Shown here: piece by piece, positions 46,849 through 60,059 of the stretch
Position numbering within the stretch: position 1 is the stretch's first letter
Layout: each line of letters begins with the position of its first letter
DNA from: Ilyonectria destructans
Taxonomy: Eukaryota; Ascomycota; Sordariomycetes; Hypocreales; Nectriaceae
Assembly (NCBI GenBank): GCA_020740775.1
Contig: JAHEWK010000019.1
Coordinates: 310,001-374,000, forward strand
Reading direction: 5' to 3'
DNA length: 64,000 nt
Program-made: the position numbers and the translations under genes
The notes under the pieces: model-generated
The model's input: the letters and a program-made list of their open reading frames with translations, nothing else
The model's database searches: none
Told to the model about the DNA's origin: nothing

Positions 46849-48500
46849 ATAGCTCCTGCAACTTTAAGCACCTCGTCTGGAACTGGAAAAAATCCTATTA
46901 CTCCACCTAAAGTCAACCCTATTGATAATGTTAATATAGAAAAATCTAAATCTGACTCCAACAATAAAGAGGTTATCCAGAAAGATCTTAAGAAACTCTA
47001 AAAGCAAAACAACCGCCTTAGAGCCAAACTTAACAAACTTACTGATATTGCCGACAAGAAAGATAAGGAGAAAGATAATAAGATTAACTAGCTGCTAGAA
47101 AAAATAAACTAGCTTATAGATTGTAATGAGTAACTTAATAGAGACCTTATCCAATAAGAATCACTCTACTGTAACTATATTGTCTATCTTAACTCCCTTA
47201 CGGCAAAAGGAAGGAATATAGAAGAAATCCTCAAACCAAAATAACCCAAACTATTCAACAGAGCGACTACCAGTCTCTAAGGATTCCTTATATAAGTCAG
47301 AGCATTCTAAAGCTACTATCCCATGCAGTTTGCTGGTAAAGAAGCTAAAGTCCATTATACTATAGGGCTCCTTAAAGAAAAAGCACTCTAATAGTTCGAA
47401 CCAGTTATAAGAGACTACCTAAATAATCCTTACCACGTATAAAAGGATAAAACCAGAACTATCTATACCAGCTATAAAGTATTTAAAAAAGAACTTCAAG
47501 ATGTATTTAGCCTTATCGACGAAAAACAAATAGCAGAAATATGACTTTAGAAACTCTCTCAGAAAGCCTTAGCATCTAGCTATACAGCCGAATTCTATAA
47601 TAGCGCATTATACCTAAACTGGGGAGAAGAAGCATATATGGCAGCCTACTATAGAGGGCTTAAATCAGAGGTTAAAGATACAATAGTCGGGCACAAGCTA
47701 ACTATATTTAACACCCTCATTACCCTCTCTATAGAAATTAATAACTAATAGTTCAAAAGATAATAAGAAAAGAAGACTAAGAAGTTAGAAGGAATAATCT
47801 ATATACCGTCTTAGAAAGATAAAAAGAATAATACCAACTACAATAAGAAATAATAAGATAATACCTTCTACGGAATAGCACCAGGACCTATAGAATTAGG
47901 AGCCATACAGAAGGACTATTTAAAGGTTAAGTACTGGAACTGCAGAAAGATAGGCCACTTTAAAAGTAAGTATTACACCTTAAAATCCAACTAAAAGTAT
48001 AAGCCTATACTGAAAGGTAAGTATATATAATTTACTAACTACTAGCATTCTAACAATAATAAACCTCAAACTGCTATTCGATCCAAGACTATCGCTATAA
48101 CCCGGAGCGGCTATAACAGAGGATTTAACAGAGCCTATAAGAGCAACATAAAATGGGAAGAGAAATACCTTAATAACGTACTTATCCTCAAACTATATAT
48201 CCAAAAAACCGCTAAAACAATTAAAGACAATACAGCAGAGAAGACATAAAAATAAGCTGTATAGTATAGAAAAATAGATACTAAAAGGAAGGATAAGTAA
48301 AATACCAGACTGGAAAAAAAAAGATAAAGCCACCAGAGAAATAAGCCCGTCTGGAAACCAGTCCCGGAAAATTATAATACTAACTTGAATACCCTTAACG
48401 ATATATTATATACTATAGCTATAGTGCGACAAGGAAATTCAATTCCAGATAGATAACCCAGATCTATTATACTACCCCCAACTGACAGAGAATATAGAGT
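46849..48500 (+). pseudogene. Gag of chromovirus A (RIP-degraded)
   Basis: The frame starts at an ATA where an ATG is expected (near 46849, a G to A change). It has a Thr/Pro-rich start, then a Lys/Glu-rich segment likely to form a coiled coil, then the capsid region with GKEAKVHYTIGLLK...WFEP (Trp often a stop). The nucleic-acid-binding zinc knuckle is at 47931-47975, reading Y-WN-C-RKIG-H-FKSK-Y. The first and last metal-binding Cys are both Tyr (TGC/TGT to TAC/TAT), so only C and H remain. Stops replace Gln and Trp throughout. Confidence 0.75.
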
Positions 48501-49799
48501 AAAGATACCTTAGAGATAAGAAGAAAGAGACAAACTCCGACGATAATTCTACATCAGGGAAGATAACTAACCCTGGGTGTATGCTGGACGGGAAGCCTGT
48601 ATTGTACGGAAGATGGGACTTTTAGTAGCAGACGAAGATATTATCCGCTCTGCAGAAGAGTACCCCGAAATTGATTCTGAGTCTGACTATAAAAACTATA
48701 AAGGATACTGGAAGCTTAATAGCCTAGAAAACTGAATGTGGAAATACCCAGCGGATATATATAACGACCTTGCAAATAAATAATAAACACCTACTGCAAC
48801 TGACTCTATCTATATCTATACCTATAATATACTACTAGGCTGCAACCTATACTATATAACCCCAAAGGAATAAGAAGATAATAACCTAAGAATGGCAGTA
48901 GTATATCCTAACCACTAAGAAATCTCATAGGTATTATATATTATCTATAAATACTTAATATATAAAGAAGAAAAAATCTACTATAACTATTTTCCTATAT
49001 AAACAAATAATATACCCATCTAGAACCCATACTTATAGAATAAGCTTAAGTATTTTCAAGTTACTAAATAGTATATAGAAGTAGGTATTATATAACTAGA
49101 GGATAAAGAAGACTTTTTCCTATTAGAATATATAAACCCAAATAGTACTATTAAAGACTGCAAAATAGAAGAATACTGTATATATAAATAACAGAAGATA
49201 AGGGAGTGGCATAAGCATAAAGAAGAAGATATTGCCAAGTATATTACTATAAAAGTACTATAATATAATAAACCAGACTGTACTGAATACAGCTGGGAAA
49301 ATCAAGATAAGTTCCAATATATTAAGTTTCTAATCTACCAGAACTATAACTTCTCGAATTACTAAGAAATAAGCAGCCTCAATTAAGCCTGAAAAAGCAA
49401 AATAGAAGATTAGGAATACAGAGGGATAACCCCCAAATACAATAACAAAGAATCTATCTGGAATACCCAATCTTGCTCGGCACGAAACACAATAACCTAC
49501 AATAAGCCCAGATGCCCCAAGCACAGCATAAAGGCATAAGAAATCAACGTATATATCAGATAAATATATAACGAAGGATTCAACTTCCCAACTCGAACCG
49601 GAATAAATTAAGCGGACTAAGCCTAGTACTGATAGGTTAGGAATAGCTGTAACAAATACTTTGAGATAGGATACTTAGCTGACAGCTGCCCTATAAAAAA
49701 CAATATATGCCACCTATAGAGGAGTAATAGGCAGATAATACCTATAAGGAAGAACTACCTCTAATAAAAGCTCTATATGCAATAGAATTAATAAAGAAA

Positions 49800-52700
49800 A
49801 GGAAGATACTTAAATTATAAGTGTAAGTTAAGGGAGTATAGCTTACTGTATTAATAGACAGTAGAGCTAAAGCTGTATATATTGACCTATTAGTGGTTAA
49901 TAGGCTGAAGCTACTATAGAAAGATAAAAAGGACCTCTATACAGTATACAACCTTAAGAGTAATAACTTTAAATATAATAACAGATAGATAACTTAATAG
50001 ATTAATTACCTGAAGATATTTATTAATAAATAAAATTAAGGAGTCACCCTCAATATTATACCGATAAAGCACTACAATATTATTCTTAGGTACCTATAGC
50101 TGATAAAATATAACCTACAGTTTAACTGGAGAACTGGCCAGATATTTATTAATTATAATAATATACTCTCTAGCAATAATAAAAGCAACTTAGAAGATAA
50201 GAGATCTCTAATTCCAACTTCTGAAGACAGTAAGAGTAAGGATTTATATAAGGATATAATAGATACCTTAGCACCACTAAAAGGAATATAATATAAATAT
50301 CAGAAAGGCAAAAAGATATAACTCTAAAGAATAATTAAATACCTTTAATAACAGTTTATATAGATAAATAAGGACCTTAAGGATTATAAGAAAATACCTA
50401 AAGAAGAATAACTTAAGAATATATCAGTACAGTACTGTATCTATAAAAAACTCTTTACAGAAGAACTTAAAATAGAACTACCTAAATTCAGTTAATAGAA
50501 CTATAAAATTATACTAAAAGATAGAATAACGCCTATATTTTATAAAATCTTCAACCTTAATAAAATACAACTTAACATACTTAAAAAATATATTGAAGAT
50601 ATACTATAAAAAGGATATATTAGAATCTCTAAGTTATCAGCCGGATATCCAGTTATATTTATTTCTAAAAAGAATAGCAAGCTCTAACTTATTATAGACT
50701 ACTAATAATTAAATAATATTATACTTAAAGATTGAACCCTATTACCTCTTATTACAGAGCTTAAGGACTGACTCTATAGTAAGAAGGTATTTACAGCACT
50801 AAATCTAAAGAGGGTATATAATCTTATCTATATTAAGAAAGGATATAAATAGAAAACCGCCTTTTAAACTAAGTTCAGACTTTATAAATATCTTATTATA
50901 CCCTTTAGACTTATAAATATACCAGCTATATTTTAATAAATAATTAATAATATACTATATAAGTATCTAGATATATTTATTATATACTACCTAGATAACA
51001 TCCTAATCTTCTCCAACTTAAAAGAAGAATATATAGAATATATCTATAAGGTACTATAAGCACTCTAAGATATAAACCTACTAGTTAAACTAAAGAAGAG
51101 CAACTTCTACACTTTAAAAGTAGAGTTTCTTAGATATATTATCTTATATAATAAGATTAAGATAGATCTAAAGAAAATTACTGCAGTTAGTAAATAGCTA
51201 AAATTAATAAATATTAAGAAAGTATAATTATTTCTTAGATTTACTAACTACTACTAAAGGTTTCTTAAAGACTTTAGTAGCTATACTATACTACTTACTA
51301 AACTTACCAGAAAAAAAGTAGACTTTAGATAGAATACTGCTGTAAAGAAAGCATTTAATACTATTAAAAACCTTATCTTAAGCAAACCCATATTAGCCAC
51401 CTTTAACCCTAAATAAGAAATTAAACTCAAAATAGATTTATTGGACTTTATATAAGATACTCAGATTAATTAAAGGGATAATAATAGACTGTTACACCCT
51501 ATTACTTTCTTCTCTTATAAAATATATAGCGCTAAACTTAACTACCCTATCTATAATAAAGAATTCCTTATAATTATTAACTTATTTAAGAAATTCCAAT
51601 ACTACCTCCTAAAAAGTAAATATAAGATTAAGATCTATATAGACTATAAAAATATCGCATATTTTACAACCACCTAGAAACTCAGCAGACAATAACTATA
51701 ATATACTGAATACCTCTTAGAATTTAACTACATAATTATCCACAGGAAAGAATCAGAAAATAGACAAGCTGACGCTATCAGTTAATAATATAACTTTAAT
51801 ACCGGCAAAACCAAGATTAATAAATAACTTCTATACTTTATACCTAAAGGATACCTTAAATAGAAGTTTATTACAATAGCAACCTAAATATAGATACTGA
51901 AAGAACTAATAAAGCTCCTTATATAACTTAAATAGAGCTTTAAGAATTAGATATATAATACCAACCCGAGACTATAGAAGATTCAGTAGTATAATAGAAA
52001 AATCGTACCTATAGAATTACAATGGTTATATACAATATCCTACTATTACAGAGGAAATCACTATAGAAACCCCTAGTTACTAGTAAGAAAGCTTAACCAG
52101 TACTTCCACAGAAATATTATAGATATATATATAAGCTATATAGAAATATATAAGAAATACCCATAATATATCCTCAGGAAATACGTATATATATATAAAG
52201 AAGAAATAGAATATAAAGATTATAAATCCAGCTGACTAAGATAACCTAAATACTATAAGTTCGACTGAGTAATAGGAATACTACACTGGACCCTTATAAT
52301 AATATATACAGTAGAATAAGAAAACCTACTGCTTAGATAAATCCAGAAGTATAATAATATACTACCTGAGGAAGAATATACAGAAAAGCAGTAAGTTCCT
52401 GGAGAACTGCAGCACCAACTGGTATAGAAAGTTTATAAATACCTATTATATAGATATCAGAAAGTTAATAAAACCCTTAAATGAGTCAGAATAATATACT
52501 AATTTCCTAAGATAAAGAAAGTTATATAAAAAGTTACTAAGTAGTACCTACTTTATAATAAAACTAAAGCCTAATACTACAAACTATATAGAAAACTGTA
52601 ACCCCTACTAGTTGCTAAGTAACCTTAGAATTCCATTACTATAGACTTTATTACTAAATTACCCCTATTAGAAGACTCTATAACTGGAGTTATATATAAT

Positions 52701-53320
52701 AGTATTCTTATTATTATAGACAGACTTATAAAATTTTCCTATTTTATACCCTACCAGAAGTTAATAGATATAGAGCAGTTTGCCTATATCTTCCTGAGAT
52801 ATATTATTAGTATCTATAGGCTACCCTTAGAGATTCTCTCTAATAGAGGACCCCTATTTACTTCTAAGTTTTAGCAAGTATTAATAGACTATTTGGGACT
52901 AAACTATCAACTTATAATAGCATACTGAGTATAAGTCGACAGATAAATAGAATAGATAAACTAAATACTGGAATAGTACCTTCGATACTATATTAACTAT
53001 AAATAGAATAACTAAGTTAAGAAGCTTCCAACTGTATAGCTGAGCTATAATACTGCAGTAAATAAAAGTATGAAGACTACTTTAGTATATACTAACTTTA
53101 GATTCACCCCCAATACCTACTGTACAGGCAGAGATAGAAAGATTATCCCTAAAGCTATTCTTATAATAGAAAATCTAAAAAATCTATATAAAGAAATAAA
53201 GACTGAACTTGAATTTATTAGAAACCAGATAAAAAAACACTATAATAAAAAACAGATAAAGGAACCATTCTTTCAGAAGGGAGATATAGTCCTTCTAGCC
53301 ACAAAAAACATCAAAACAAA
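49800..53320 (+). pseudogene. Pol of chromovirus A: protease, reverse transcriptase, RNase H, integrase (RIP-degraded)
   Basis: Protease: VLIDS-AKAVYIDLL near 49848, with the DSG glycine turned to Arg. Reverse transcriptase: PVIFISKKNSKL-LIIDY near 50650, and the metal site reads YYLDN near 50985 where YxDD is expected, so the second Asp is lost. RNase H lies around 51400-51780. Integrase: IIIDRLIKFSYFIP near 52713 and SNRGPLFTSKF near 52845, where the second catalytic Asp (SDRG) is Asn. The last clean piece at 53070-53324 is the integrase C-terminal region with a GDIVLLAT motif. Every lesion is a transition of RIP type. Confidence 0.8.
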
Positions 53321-53509
53321 ATAATAAAACAAAAAACTGGACTATAAATATATCGGCTCCTATAAAATTCTCAAAAAAATCTCAAAAAACAACTACCAAT
53401 TAGACTTACCGCCAAAAGTCAGACTTTACCCTATTTTCTATATCTTACTCCTTAAGAGTACAGAAGGAAATATTATAGCTAAGTTTAGCAATAAATACGA
53501 AATAGAGGT

Positions 53510-53650
53510 TAAAAGCCCCAAGAAGTATAAGGTCGAGAAGATTCTTAAGATACAAATAGTCAATAATAAAACCGAGTACCTTATTAAGTAGAAAAACTAC
53601 CCTAAGAGTAATAACTAATAGAAACCAGCTAAAAACCTTACCTATATATA
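53510..53650 (+). pseudogene. Chromodomain at the C-terminus of chromovirus A Pol
   Basis: The frame reads YKVEKILKIQI, then TEYLIK*KNYPKSNN, then *KPAKNL. This is the chromodomain pattern YEVEKIL...YLVKWKGY...TWEPxxNL, with both structural Trp codons converted from TGG to TAG. In chromoviruses this domain is thought to steer integration to heterochromatin by binding methylated histone tails. Confidence 0.85.
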
Positions 53651-54436
53651 ATGCCTCCTGAAGAAGTTCCACTAGAATTACCAGAAGAAGATAAAAAAGA
53701 ATCAATTAGTAAAGGATTAGTATTTATAAAGTTATCACCTAAACTGATAGTAGACCAGTCGAATTTATTTAGAATACCTTAGACCTAAAGGTCCTAAATA
53801 AAACAACGCTTATAACCATCCAGTATACCTAAGAGCTTATCCTCTTCTTCTAGCCCCTATAAACCCTAACGAATAGCTTCAGAATGCCACTTAGAGACCT
53901 TATTATAGATCTTGTAAATACGCAATAAACAACCAGCTGCTGCAGCTATTTCCGCCTGCAAACAAGCTATCCGCTTGGAAATCTCTAATAAAGCCTCACT
54001 TGCCTGATCTTTATCCGCTTTTAGAAGCTTCTTCTGCAACAGAAGATAGTTTACTACTAAAAATTAGGCTACTACACCAGAAAGAACTACAGACAGAAGA
54101 CCCACGTAAGGATACTACTTTCATGCTATTATAACTGCAACTATAATATATATACTTACTGCAATAAGCAGAATTATCAGCTATAATATATAACTTTTTA
54201 TTTTAAAAACAATAAGTATAAGATATATCTGCAAGAGCCCCATCAAACTCAATATTAGCTGCTAAGAAAAGCTTCTTAATTATCTTTTATAATAAACACT
54301 TTTTAACTCTACCTAATATTATATCAGCAGAATATTACAGATATTTAAAAGATCAAGTTAGACTAACCAAAAAGAAGAACAGAAAAAGGCCTACTTATAC
54401 AGCCTTAAGGACAAGACTACCGGAGGGGAGATATTA

Positions 54437-54811
54437 TATTACGGCCCAGGTTAGGACCAGGCGGTTATAACCGGCAGAACCATATTATACCCACTTTTTC
54501 CGTCTAATTACCTAAGGAGTATCACACTAAAGATTGTACCCATAATTCTAGACCGTTACAATCTTAGGATCGCTATAATCTAACGCTCTACACAATCTAC
54601 GAATTATTACCTAGTATATAGATACAATTATTTAGCACTTTTATAGAGATAGCCTTACCAGCTATCAATACACTTAGTTATATTAAATCTACTATTCTAC
54701 TATTACCAGATTGTAACCTATATTGCTTACTACGACGTTCTGATCCACTCGATTATAAACACTACGCTACCGGACCTACCCTATACCCCTAGGTTAGACC
54801 CGACCGTTACA
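54437..54811 (+). repeat. 3' LTR of chromovirus A, 375 bp
   Basis: Same length as the 5' LTR. Where the two differ they differ by transitions only (C/T or G/A), as far as I could follow by eye. The first bases TGTC have become TATT. It ends GACCGTTACA at 54811, followed by the TSD. Confidence 0.93.
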
Positions 54812-54816
54812 CTACT

Positions 54817-55060
54817 TATTCTTATAAAGTTTATAAATTATTCTAACTATTTTAAGTTTAATTTCTTCTTTAAATTATTATTAATTATTACTTTATTCTA
54901 CTTATAGATTTAAGAATAATATACTATCTTAAGGTTGGTATTACAGTCTTAATTATAGCTATTAATATTTCAGTTTATAATATTTAGATCTCTATCTATC
55001 TCCAGATTTTAAAGAGATATATCTGGATTAATAAGTAGTGAGACTATATTAAAAAGGGGA
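54817..55060. repeat. AT-rich relic between the two chromoviruses
   Basis: About 240 bp of RIP-like DNA. It is part of an older AT-rich locus into which both elements inserted: joining the outer flanks of either element through its TSD gives continuous AT-rich sequence. Nothing recognisable in it. Confidence 0.5.
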
Positions 55061-55065
55061 TTTAC

Positions 55066-55145
55066 TGATACGTAGGTTATATAGACTATAGGGGTCAGGT
55101 TATATATAGAAAGTAAGATATCTTCTCTATAGATAAGCTGAGCAG
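55066..55145 (-). repeat. 80-bp tandem partial LTR copy in the 3' LTR of chromovirus B
   Basis: These bases repeat the first 80 bases of the adjoining 161-bp LTR (55146-55306) with a few transitions and a transversion. They stop at ...GCTGAGCAG, the foot of the CTGAGCAG/CTGCTCAG hairpin. The TSD lies outside this piece, so it belongs to the element. Confidence 0.88.
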
Positions 55146-55306
55146 TGATACTTGGGTTATATAGGCCATAGGGGTCAGGTTATATATAGAAAGTAAGATA
55201 TCTTATCTATAGATAAGCTGAGCAGATTGTCTTATATGACGGCTAACTGCTCAGTAGATGCCTGGCAAGCCAGGCATCCCTAGGATACAGCTAGCTGCAC
55301 GTATTA
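55146..55306 (-). repeat. 3' LTR of chromovirus B, 161-bp unit
   Basis: Matches the LTRs at 62556-62716 and 40608-40768 along its whole length. The loop of its 22-bp inverted repeat is AA (GATGCCTGGC-AA-GCCAGGCATC) while the other two have TT. Confidence 0.9.
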
Positions 55307-55491
55307 TATCCCGGGCTTCGAAAGAAGCTATTACTGTCCTCAGTGAGTCTCTTCTATTTATCCTCTATATTTCCTTCCCTATTGCATCTTGCGATCTTCC
55401 TTTCTGATCAGTGTAGCCCTTGGCTGCAGCCGCGGCGTAGCTTAGCGCGGCGGAACGGGGCATATTCATCTTCTTCATCATCAGAGGGATG

Positions 55492-56470
55492 CTAGGCTTT
55501 AAAGTCCCGTACCAGCTGGGGGTCGATGTTCTCACTGCAGACCCAAAAGTCATGCTGCGGTCCCCATCCCTTCCAGCGGACCATAAAGCCCTCGAAAGGC
55601 GTGGCGGCACGGCCCAGGCGGCGGACCTGCTTGAATAGCAGTCTCTCGACCTCGTACTGGTCTCCAACCTCTTCATCCTCTTCCAGAGGGCCCGGTTCCT
55701 CGGGCTGGAAGTTATCGGCGTGGGCGGGCTGCAAGTGCCTGCAAGAGATCACTGGATGGATCTTCATAGTGCTCGGCAGGTCCAGTCGGCAGGCTAGGTC
55801 CCCTACCATTTCCAGAATCTTATAGGGCCCTGAGCGCTGTTGCGACTACTTCCGTAGGGGCCTTCCGGGCAGGTAGTACCCATCGTGGAGCCGTAGGTAC
55901 ACGCGGTCTTCTGCTTTCAGCTGGATCGGCCGGTGCTTGGCATCGTACCATCGCTTGGCCTTAGCAGCTGCAAAGTCCATTACAAGTTGGGCATCCTTGC
56001 GGATAGCTTCGCGCATAAAGACTAGGTCAGGGACGTCATCGTCAGGCTGGAATGACTCCAGGGGCCCGCGGAGGCTGAAGCCGTAGATGAATTCGTGGGC
56101 AGAGGTCTTCGTCCCTGTGTTGTAGGCCCCGTTGAGGTTCCACTGGAGGGCCGGCAGCAGATAGGTCCAGTTGTCGCCGGGGTGCTCTATATTGTAGAAG
56201 CGTAGGGCTATCTCTACGGTCTGGTTCCGCCGCTCGGTAAGACCGTCAGCAGACGGGTGGTAGGCTGCAGTTATTGCTAGCCGGATTCCAAAGCTTTTCC
56301 AGAGGCCTCTCCAGAAGGGCGATATAAACTTGGAGTCGCGGTCCGAGATGATGACCTTGGGCATGCCCCAGTCGGATAGTATGAGCTGCCGGGCTAATAC
56401 AGTAGCCCAGTCTGCTGCTGTATATCGGCAATAGCCAGGGATCAGCAGGTTCCTCTTGCTTGCAGTGCAG
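55492..56470 (-). pseudogene. Integrase and chromodomain of chromovirus B
   Basis: Reading leftwards: WATVLARQLILSDWGMPKVI, then SDRDSKF with the second catalytic Asp, PSADGLTERRNQ with the catalytic Glu, and the integrase C-terminal region with EDRVYLRL. After a TAG where W or Q is expected, and a YKILEMVGDLACRLDLP segment, come HPVISCRHLQP and the chromodomain: YEVERLLFKQV, FMVRWKGWGPQHDFWV and NIDPQL, ending at 55492. The aromatic cage and fold residues are present, so this copy's chromodomain looks much better preserved than that of chromovirus A. The frame is open for 172 codons in integrase. Confidence 0.88.
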
Positions 56471-57039
56471 GTTATAGTTATTAGCTAGTCGAAGGTATTA
56501 AAGCCTTCTAGAGCCTACGGGGAGTCCTTTGAGGAGACGGGGGGCATTTCGGTGATAAAGTTGACAGCGATTGTATGTATCGGTAACGGAGGGGCCCGGA
56601 CGGGCTGATAGTTGCCAATCCGTTGTTGCCGGTCTATCTGTTTAAGATAGCAGGTCTCGCAGCTGCAGATATACTTTCTGATTCAAGTTGAGAGGTTCCG
56701 GATTGATAGGCCTGATAGCTCTCTTGTTATTCACTCTATGCCAAAGTGATACTGGTCGTCGTAGGCCATCTTTAGTATATCGTTAATTATAGTAAAGGGG
56801 ACGTAGAGTCAGTTGTAGCCGTCGATGCTATTATAATAGAGAAGGCTATCTCAAAGGCGGAAAGACAGCCTGCACTTTAAAGTATCAACAGCATCCTCGC
56901 CGTTTAGGGCCTCGAGGTCTACTTCCTTATCTAGGATTATTAAGATAATCTTCTTGTAGTGGGGGTCCCTAATATATCCCTCCCGAAATCGAATCTTCGA
57001 CTTATCTGCTATTAGAGCTTCTATAGCTACAAGCATGTC

Positions 57040-58500
57040 GTCAAGCGCCGTATAGTCCTATCTCGTACGGGCTGGGTTGCTATCGGTCTCTAGAGCCGTT
57101 AGGCGGCTTAGGGCATCCGGAATAAAGTTCTTCTCCTTGGGTAGATAGTATACCCGAAGGTCGTATTCCGATAGATAGATTGATGCCACTACCAGCCGTC
57201 AGTTGGCGCAATCTATGCTTATTGTAGCCGGTATTATCTTCTTAACTATTTGCTTTATGGCTGAATAGTCTGTTAGGACCTCGATTGTATATTATAATGA
57301 CTGCAGTGACATTCGGAGCCTTCTAACGGCCCAGACCAGGCAGGCGACTTTAAGCTCCGTTGGGCTGTATTGCTATTCCGCTGGGGTCAGCTTGCAGCTA
57401 AGGAAGCAGATTGGCTGGACTGCTGTCGCGGGGATGTGGGTTCCGGGCTCCCAGTCGTAGCCTTCCTTCAGGTGGAATAGGACTGCTCCAAAGCCTCATT
57501 CCAAGCTTCCGTCGACCTGCAGAAATAGACGGCATTGGGGGTCAAGATGTAACAGCATCCGGCCGGTTGCTATACTCCTCTGTAGGGCCTCGAAGGCAAT
57601 GTGTTCCTATTCCGTTGGCTTATAGAAGGTTGTGTATATATATACCTTACGTTTATTCAGGTTGTTATTAACAACCCGACCTTCCTTCCGTCCCTATACT
57701 AGAAGGGCTACCTTCTGTTGCTGTAGGGGCTTGACAAGCTGGCTATAGTATGGAATAAGATGACGGATATACCCTGTGGCGCCAATATACTGCTTAAGGC
57801 TGGCAAGCTGATAAGGGAATTCGAGCTTGGCAAAGGCAGCCATCCATTCCTCTATTATCGTCAGACCTAGGGCGTCGATGCAGAAGCCTAATAGCTGTAC
57901 GCTAGGGTATCCGATCCAGCTCTTAGTCGGCAAAATCGTCAGGTTTTTACCCTGGAATAGCTAGAATAGTATCTCTAGATGCTGTAGATACTCGTCTTCC
58001 GTCTTTAAGAAGATAACGATATCGTCGATAAAGATACAGCAGAATGTTTAATAGAGCCTTAGCAGGCAATCTATATACCTCTATATATACGCTGGGGAGT
58101 TACAGAAGCCTATAGGAGCTACTGTTAACCTCTTCAGGCCTCTATAGCTAGTTATCGTAAACCGGTCTTGGTGTTCCAGTGTAACGCCAAACTGAAAGAA
58201 GAAAGATAAGGTGTTAATTGCTGTGATAAATCGGGTACCTTAGAGGGCCTGGATAATATCTTCTTGTTGCGGCAGCAGGTAGTTATCCGGAATTATAATC
58301 TTATTCAGGGCTTATAAATCGACTACTATACGGCCTTTAGCTTTACCGTTAACAGTCCGCCAGACTATAAAGATAGGGGCTGTAAAAGGTATAGGTCCTT
58401 TAGCCCAGTTGAGTCTGCTTTAGTTATGGAGCTTATTGAATTTCTTGTTGATAAACTTCCAGTCTTTTAGGCCAGCTGGATAGAGTCGTTGGGCGATCTT
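57040..58500 (-). pseudogene. Reverse transcriptase and RNase H of chromovirus B
   Basis: Reading leftwards: IPFTAPIFIVWRTVNGKAKG then RIVVDL*ALNK (the stop replaces Arg, CGA to TGA or similar), PDNYLLPQ, RFITAINTLSFFFQF, the metal site FIDDIVIF with both Asp kept, LLGFCIDALGLTI, IGATGYIRHLIPYYSQL, then RNase H with LFLQVDGSLE-GFGAVLF, TELKVACLVWAVR, VLTDY-AIKQI and DALSRL. Stops are scattered and mostly at Gln, Arg or Trp codons. In the second helix of the catalytic palm the expected DLR is INT, so the first catalytic Asp is also lost (GAT to AAT). Confidence 0.85.
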
Positions 58501-59559
58501 GTATTTATGCCAGTTATCAATTAAAGGAACCTGTATTTCCTCTCCCTTAGGGACCTTAATGAGGCTTATATCGACCTAAAGCTCGGCATAATCCTTAATA
58601 AGTCTTTGAATCTGCTGAGTAAATCGGCGGCTGCAGGCACAGATATATATGCCTTCCGCTGTAGTCTCTTCAGGCAGGTTGGGGGTCTATTGGACGGAGG
58701 CTTAGGTGGGTCTTCAGGCCTCAGCTTCTATAATAATCTCGTCTGCGGTAGGGTCTATAGTGGCTCCCTTGCAGAGGACTGACAGATCTGACGGAGCTGT
58801 ATCCGCAGCGGGGGTGTTACTTGCGGCGGAAGCGATATATACAGCTGCTTGGCAGGGCGTCTTGCGTTGCTGCTTCCAGGCTAGGCTGCCGGTCTATATG
58901 TCGGTAAAGATAGTATCGCTCAGTATCTCTGGGGTTAATAGTATGGGCTTCTCTTGTTGCCAGTTGATGCTATAGTCTCCTGAGGCAATAGCCTTAATAT
59001 CTTCGCTAAGGGCGAATTCGCTAGCTACTATAGCTAAGCCAGCTATATTCCTATAGCTGTTGCTAATAGCATTACTGCTGCCGGCTCTAAGACTGGATAT
59101 AGCTGCAGCTGTAGCCACTATTAGAGCGATAAGGGTATTAAATCAGGTTATCGCAAGGTAGCTATCTTCTTTGTATTCTGTAATATTCTTAACCTTCTGC
59201 TTGTAATAAAGCCGGATATCGCCCTTAGTATTATTAACAATTAGTATAGCCAGTAGGGAGTTAGTATCGATAATCGTATTAACTGCAGTCGGCAGGAAGG
59301 TATAGAAGGCAAAAGATCAGTCTTTTGGAACCTCCTTTCAGTAGGCAGGGACTATATAAGTCTGCCCGGCTGGAATAATAGTATTTCGGGCTACACCGAC
59401 CTATCTGACGACCTTCTTATGCAGCTAAAGGATCTTAAAGGGGAAATAGAAGTCATCTAGGACTGTATAGTAGATCTACTTTTAAGAGAGCAGGATATTG
59501 CAGGTATAGGGGTTAAGAAAGGCTATACCCAGCAGAGCTATTAGCTTTAGAGCATCCTG

Positions 59560-59830
59560 GACCCAGGCCGAGCAGGTGAACTTGGCAATCTTTATAGTAG
59601 TGCCGTCAGCTCTAAAGCCTTAAATATAGAGGCTAAAGGTAGCCCACTCGTGCAGCTGCTGTCGCCTGTAGATGCCGTCGATAAATACAGGCGGCTTATC
59701 CTCGATTATATGCTCTAGGCTCTATAGCCAGGTCCGGTCAACAATAGGGTTTCTGCAGCCGGAATCAATACAGATTTCCACAGAGTCCTCAGCATTAGGC
59801 AACGACTTTATAGTAATACGTATATGTATG
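59560..59830 (-). pseudogene. Aspartic protease region of chromovirus B
   Basis: The frame has EICIDSGC-NPIVDRTWL, where the DSG (retropepsin DTG/DSG) active site is intact, followed by IDGIYRRQQLHEWATFSLYI and, further on, a LLGIAFLN segment like the closing ILG motif. It follows the zinc-finger-like motifs in the same general reading direction. Confidence 0.65.
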
Positions 59831-60059
59831 TATCGGGCACCCTGTAGAGCTCGAGGCTTCGGGACCAGCAGTTACTGGGCTGTCATAAGCGCCGGCTCTG
59901 GGGCAGTCGGTTCCAGTATAGTCAGCTTCAGCATGGTTCCAGGGGCTGGTATCTTCTTTCCGTGGCAGCTGTCTCTGAGGTGGGCGAAGAGCTTGTTCTG
60001 CGACTGGAAGACCTCCTTGTACCTCTTACAGCGCGGTGCCTTAGGCTGGTTTGACAGTC

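Larger units (their letters stand above)
46411..54811 (+). mobile_element. Ty3/gypsy chromovirus A, full length, RIP-inactivated, TSD CTACT
   Basis: An 8.4-kb element with 375-bp LTRs at both ends and CTACT on each side (46406-46410 and 54812-54816). Order inside: coiled-coil Gag with zinc knuckle, protease, reverse transcriptase, RNase H, integrase, C-terminal chromodomain. That domain order defines a chromovirus. A purine tract (GGAGGGGAGA, about 54423-54432) lies just before the 3' LTR as the plus-strand primer site. All coding parts carry many stops. A third LTR copy lies at the start of the window. Confidence 0.93.
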
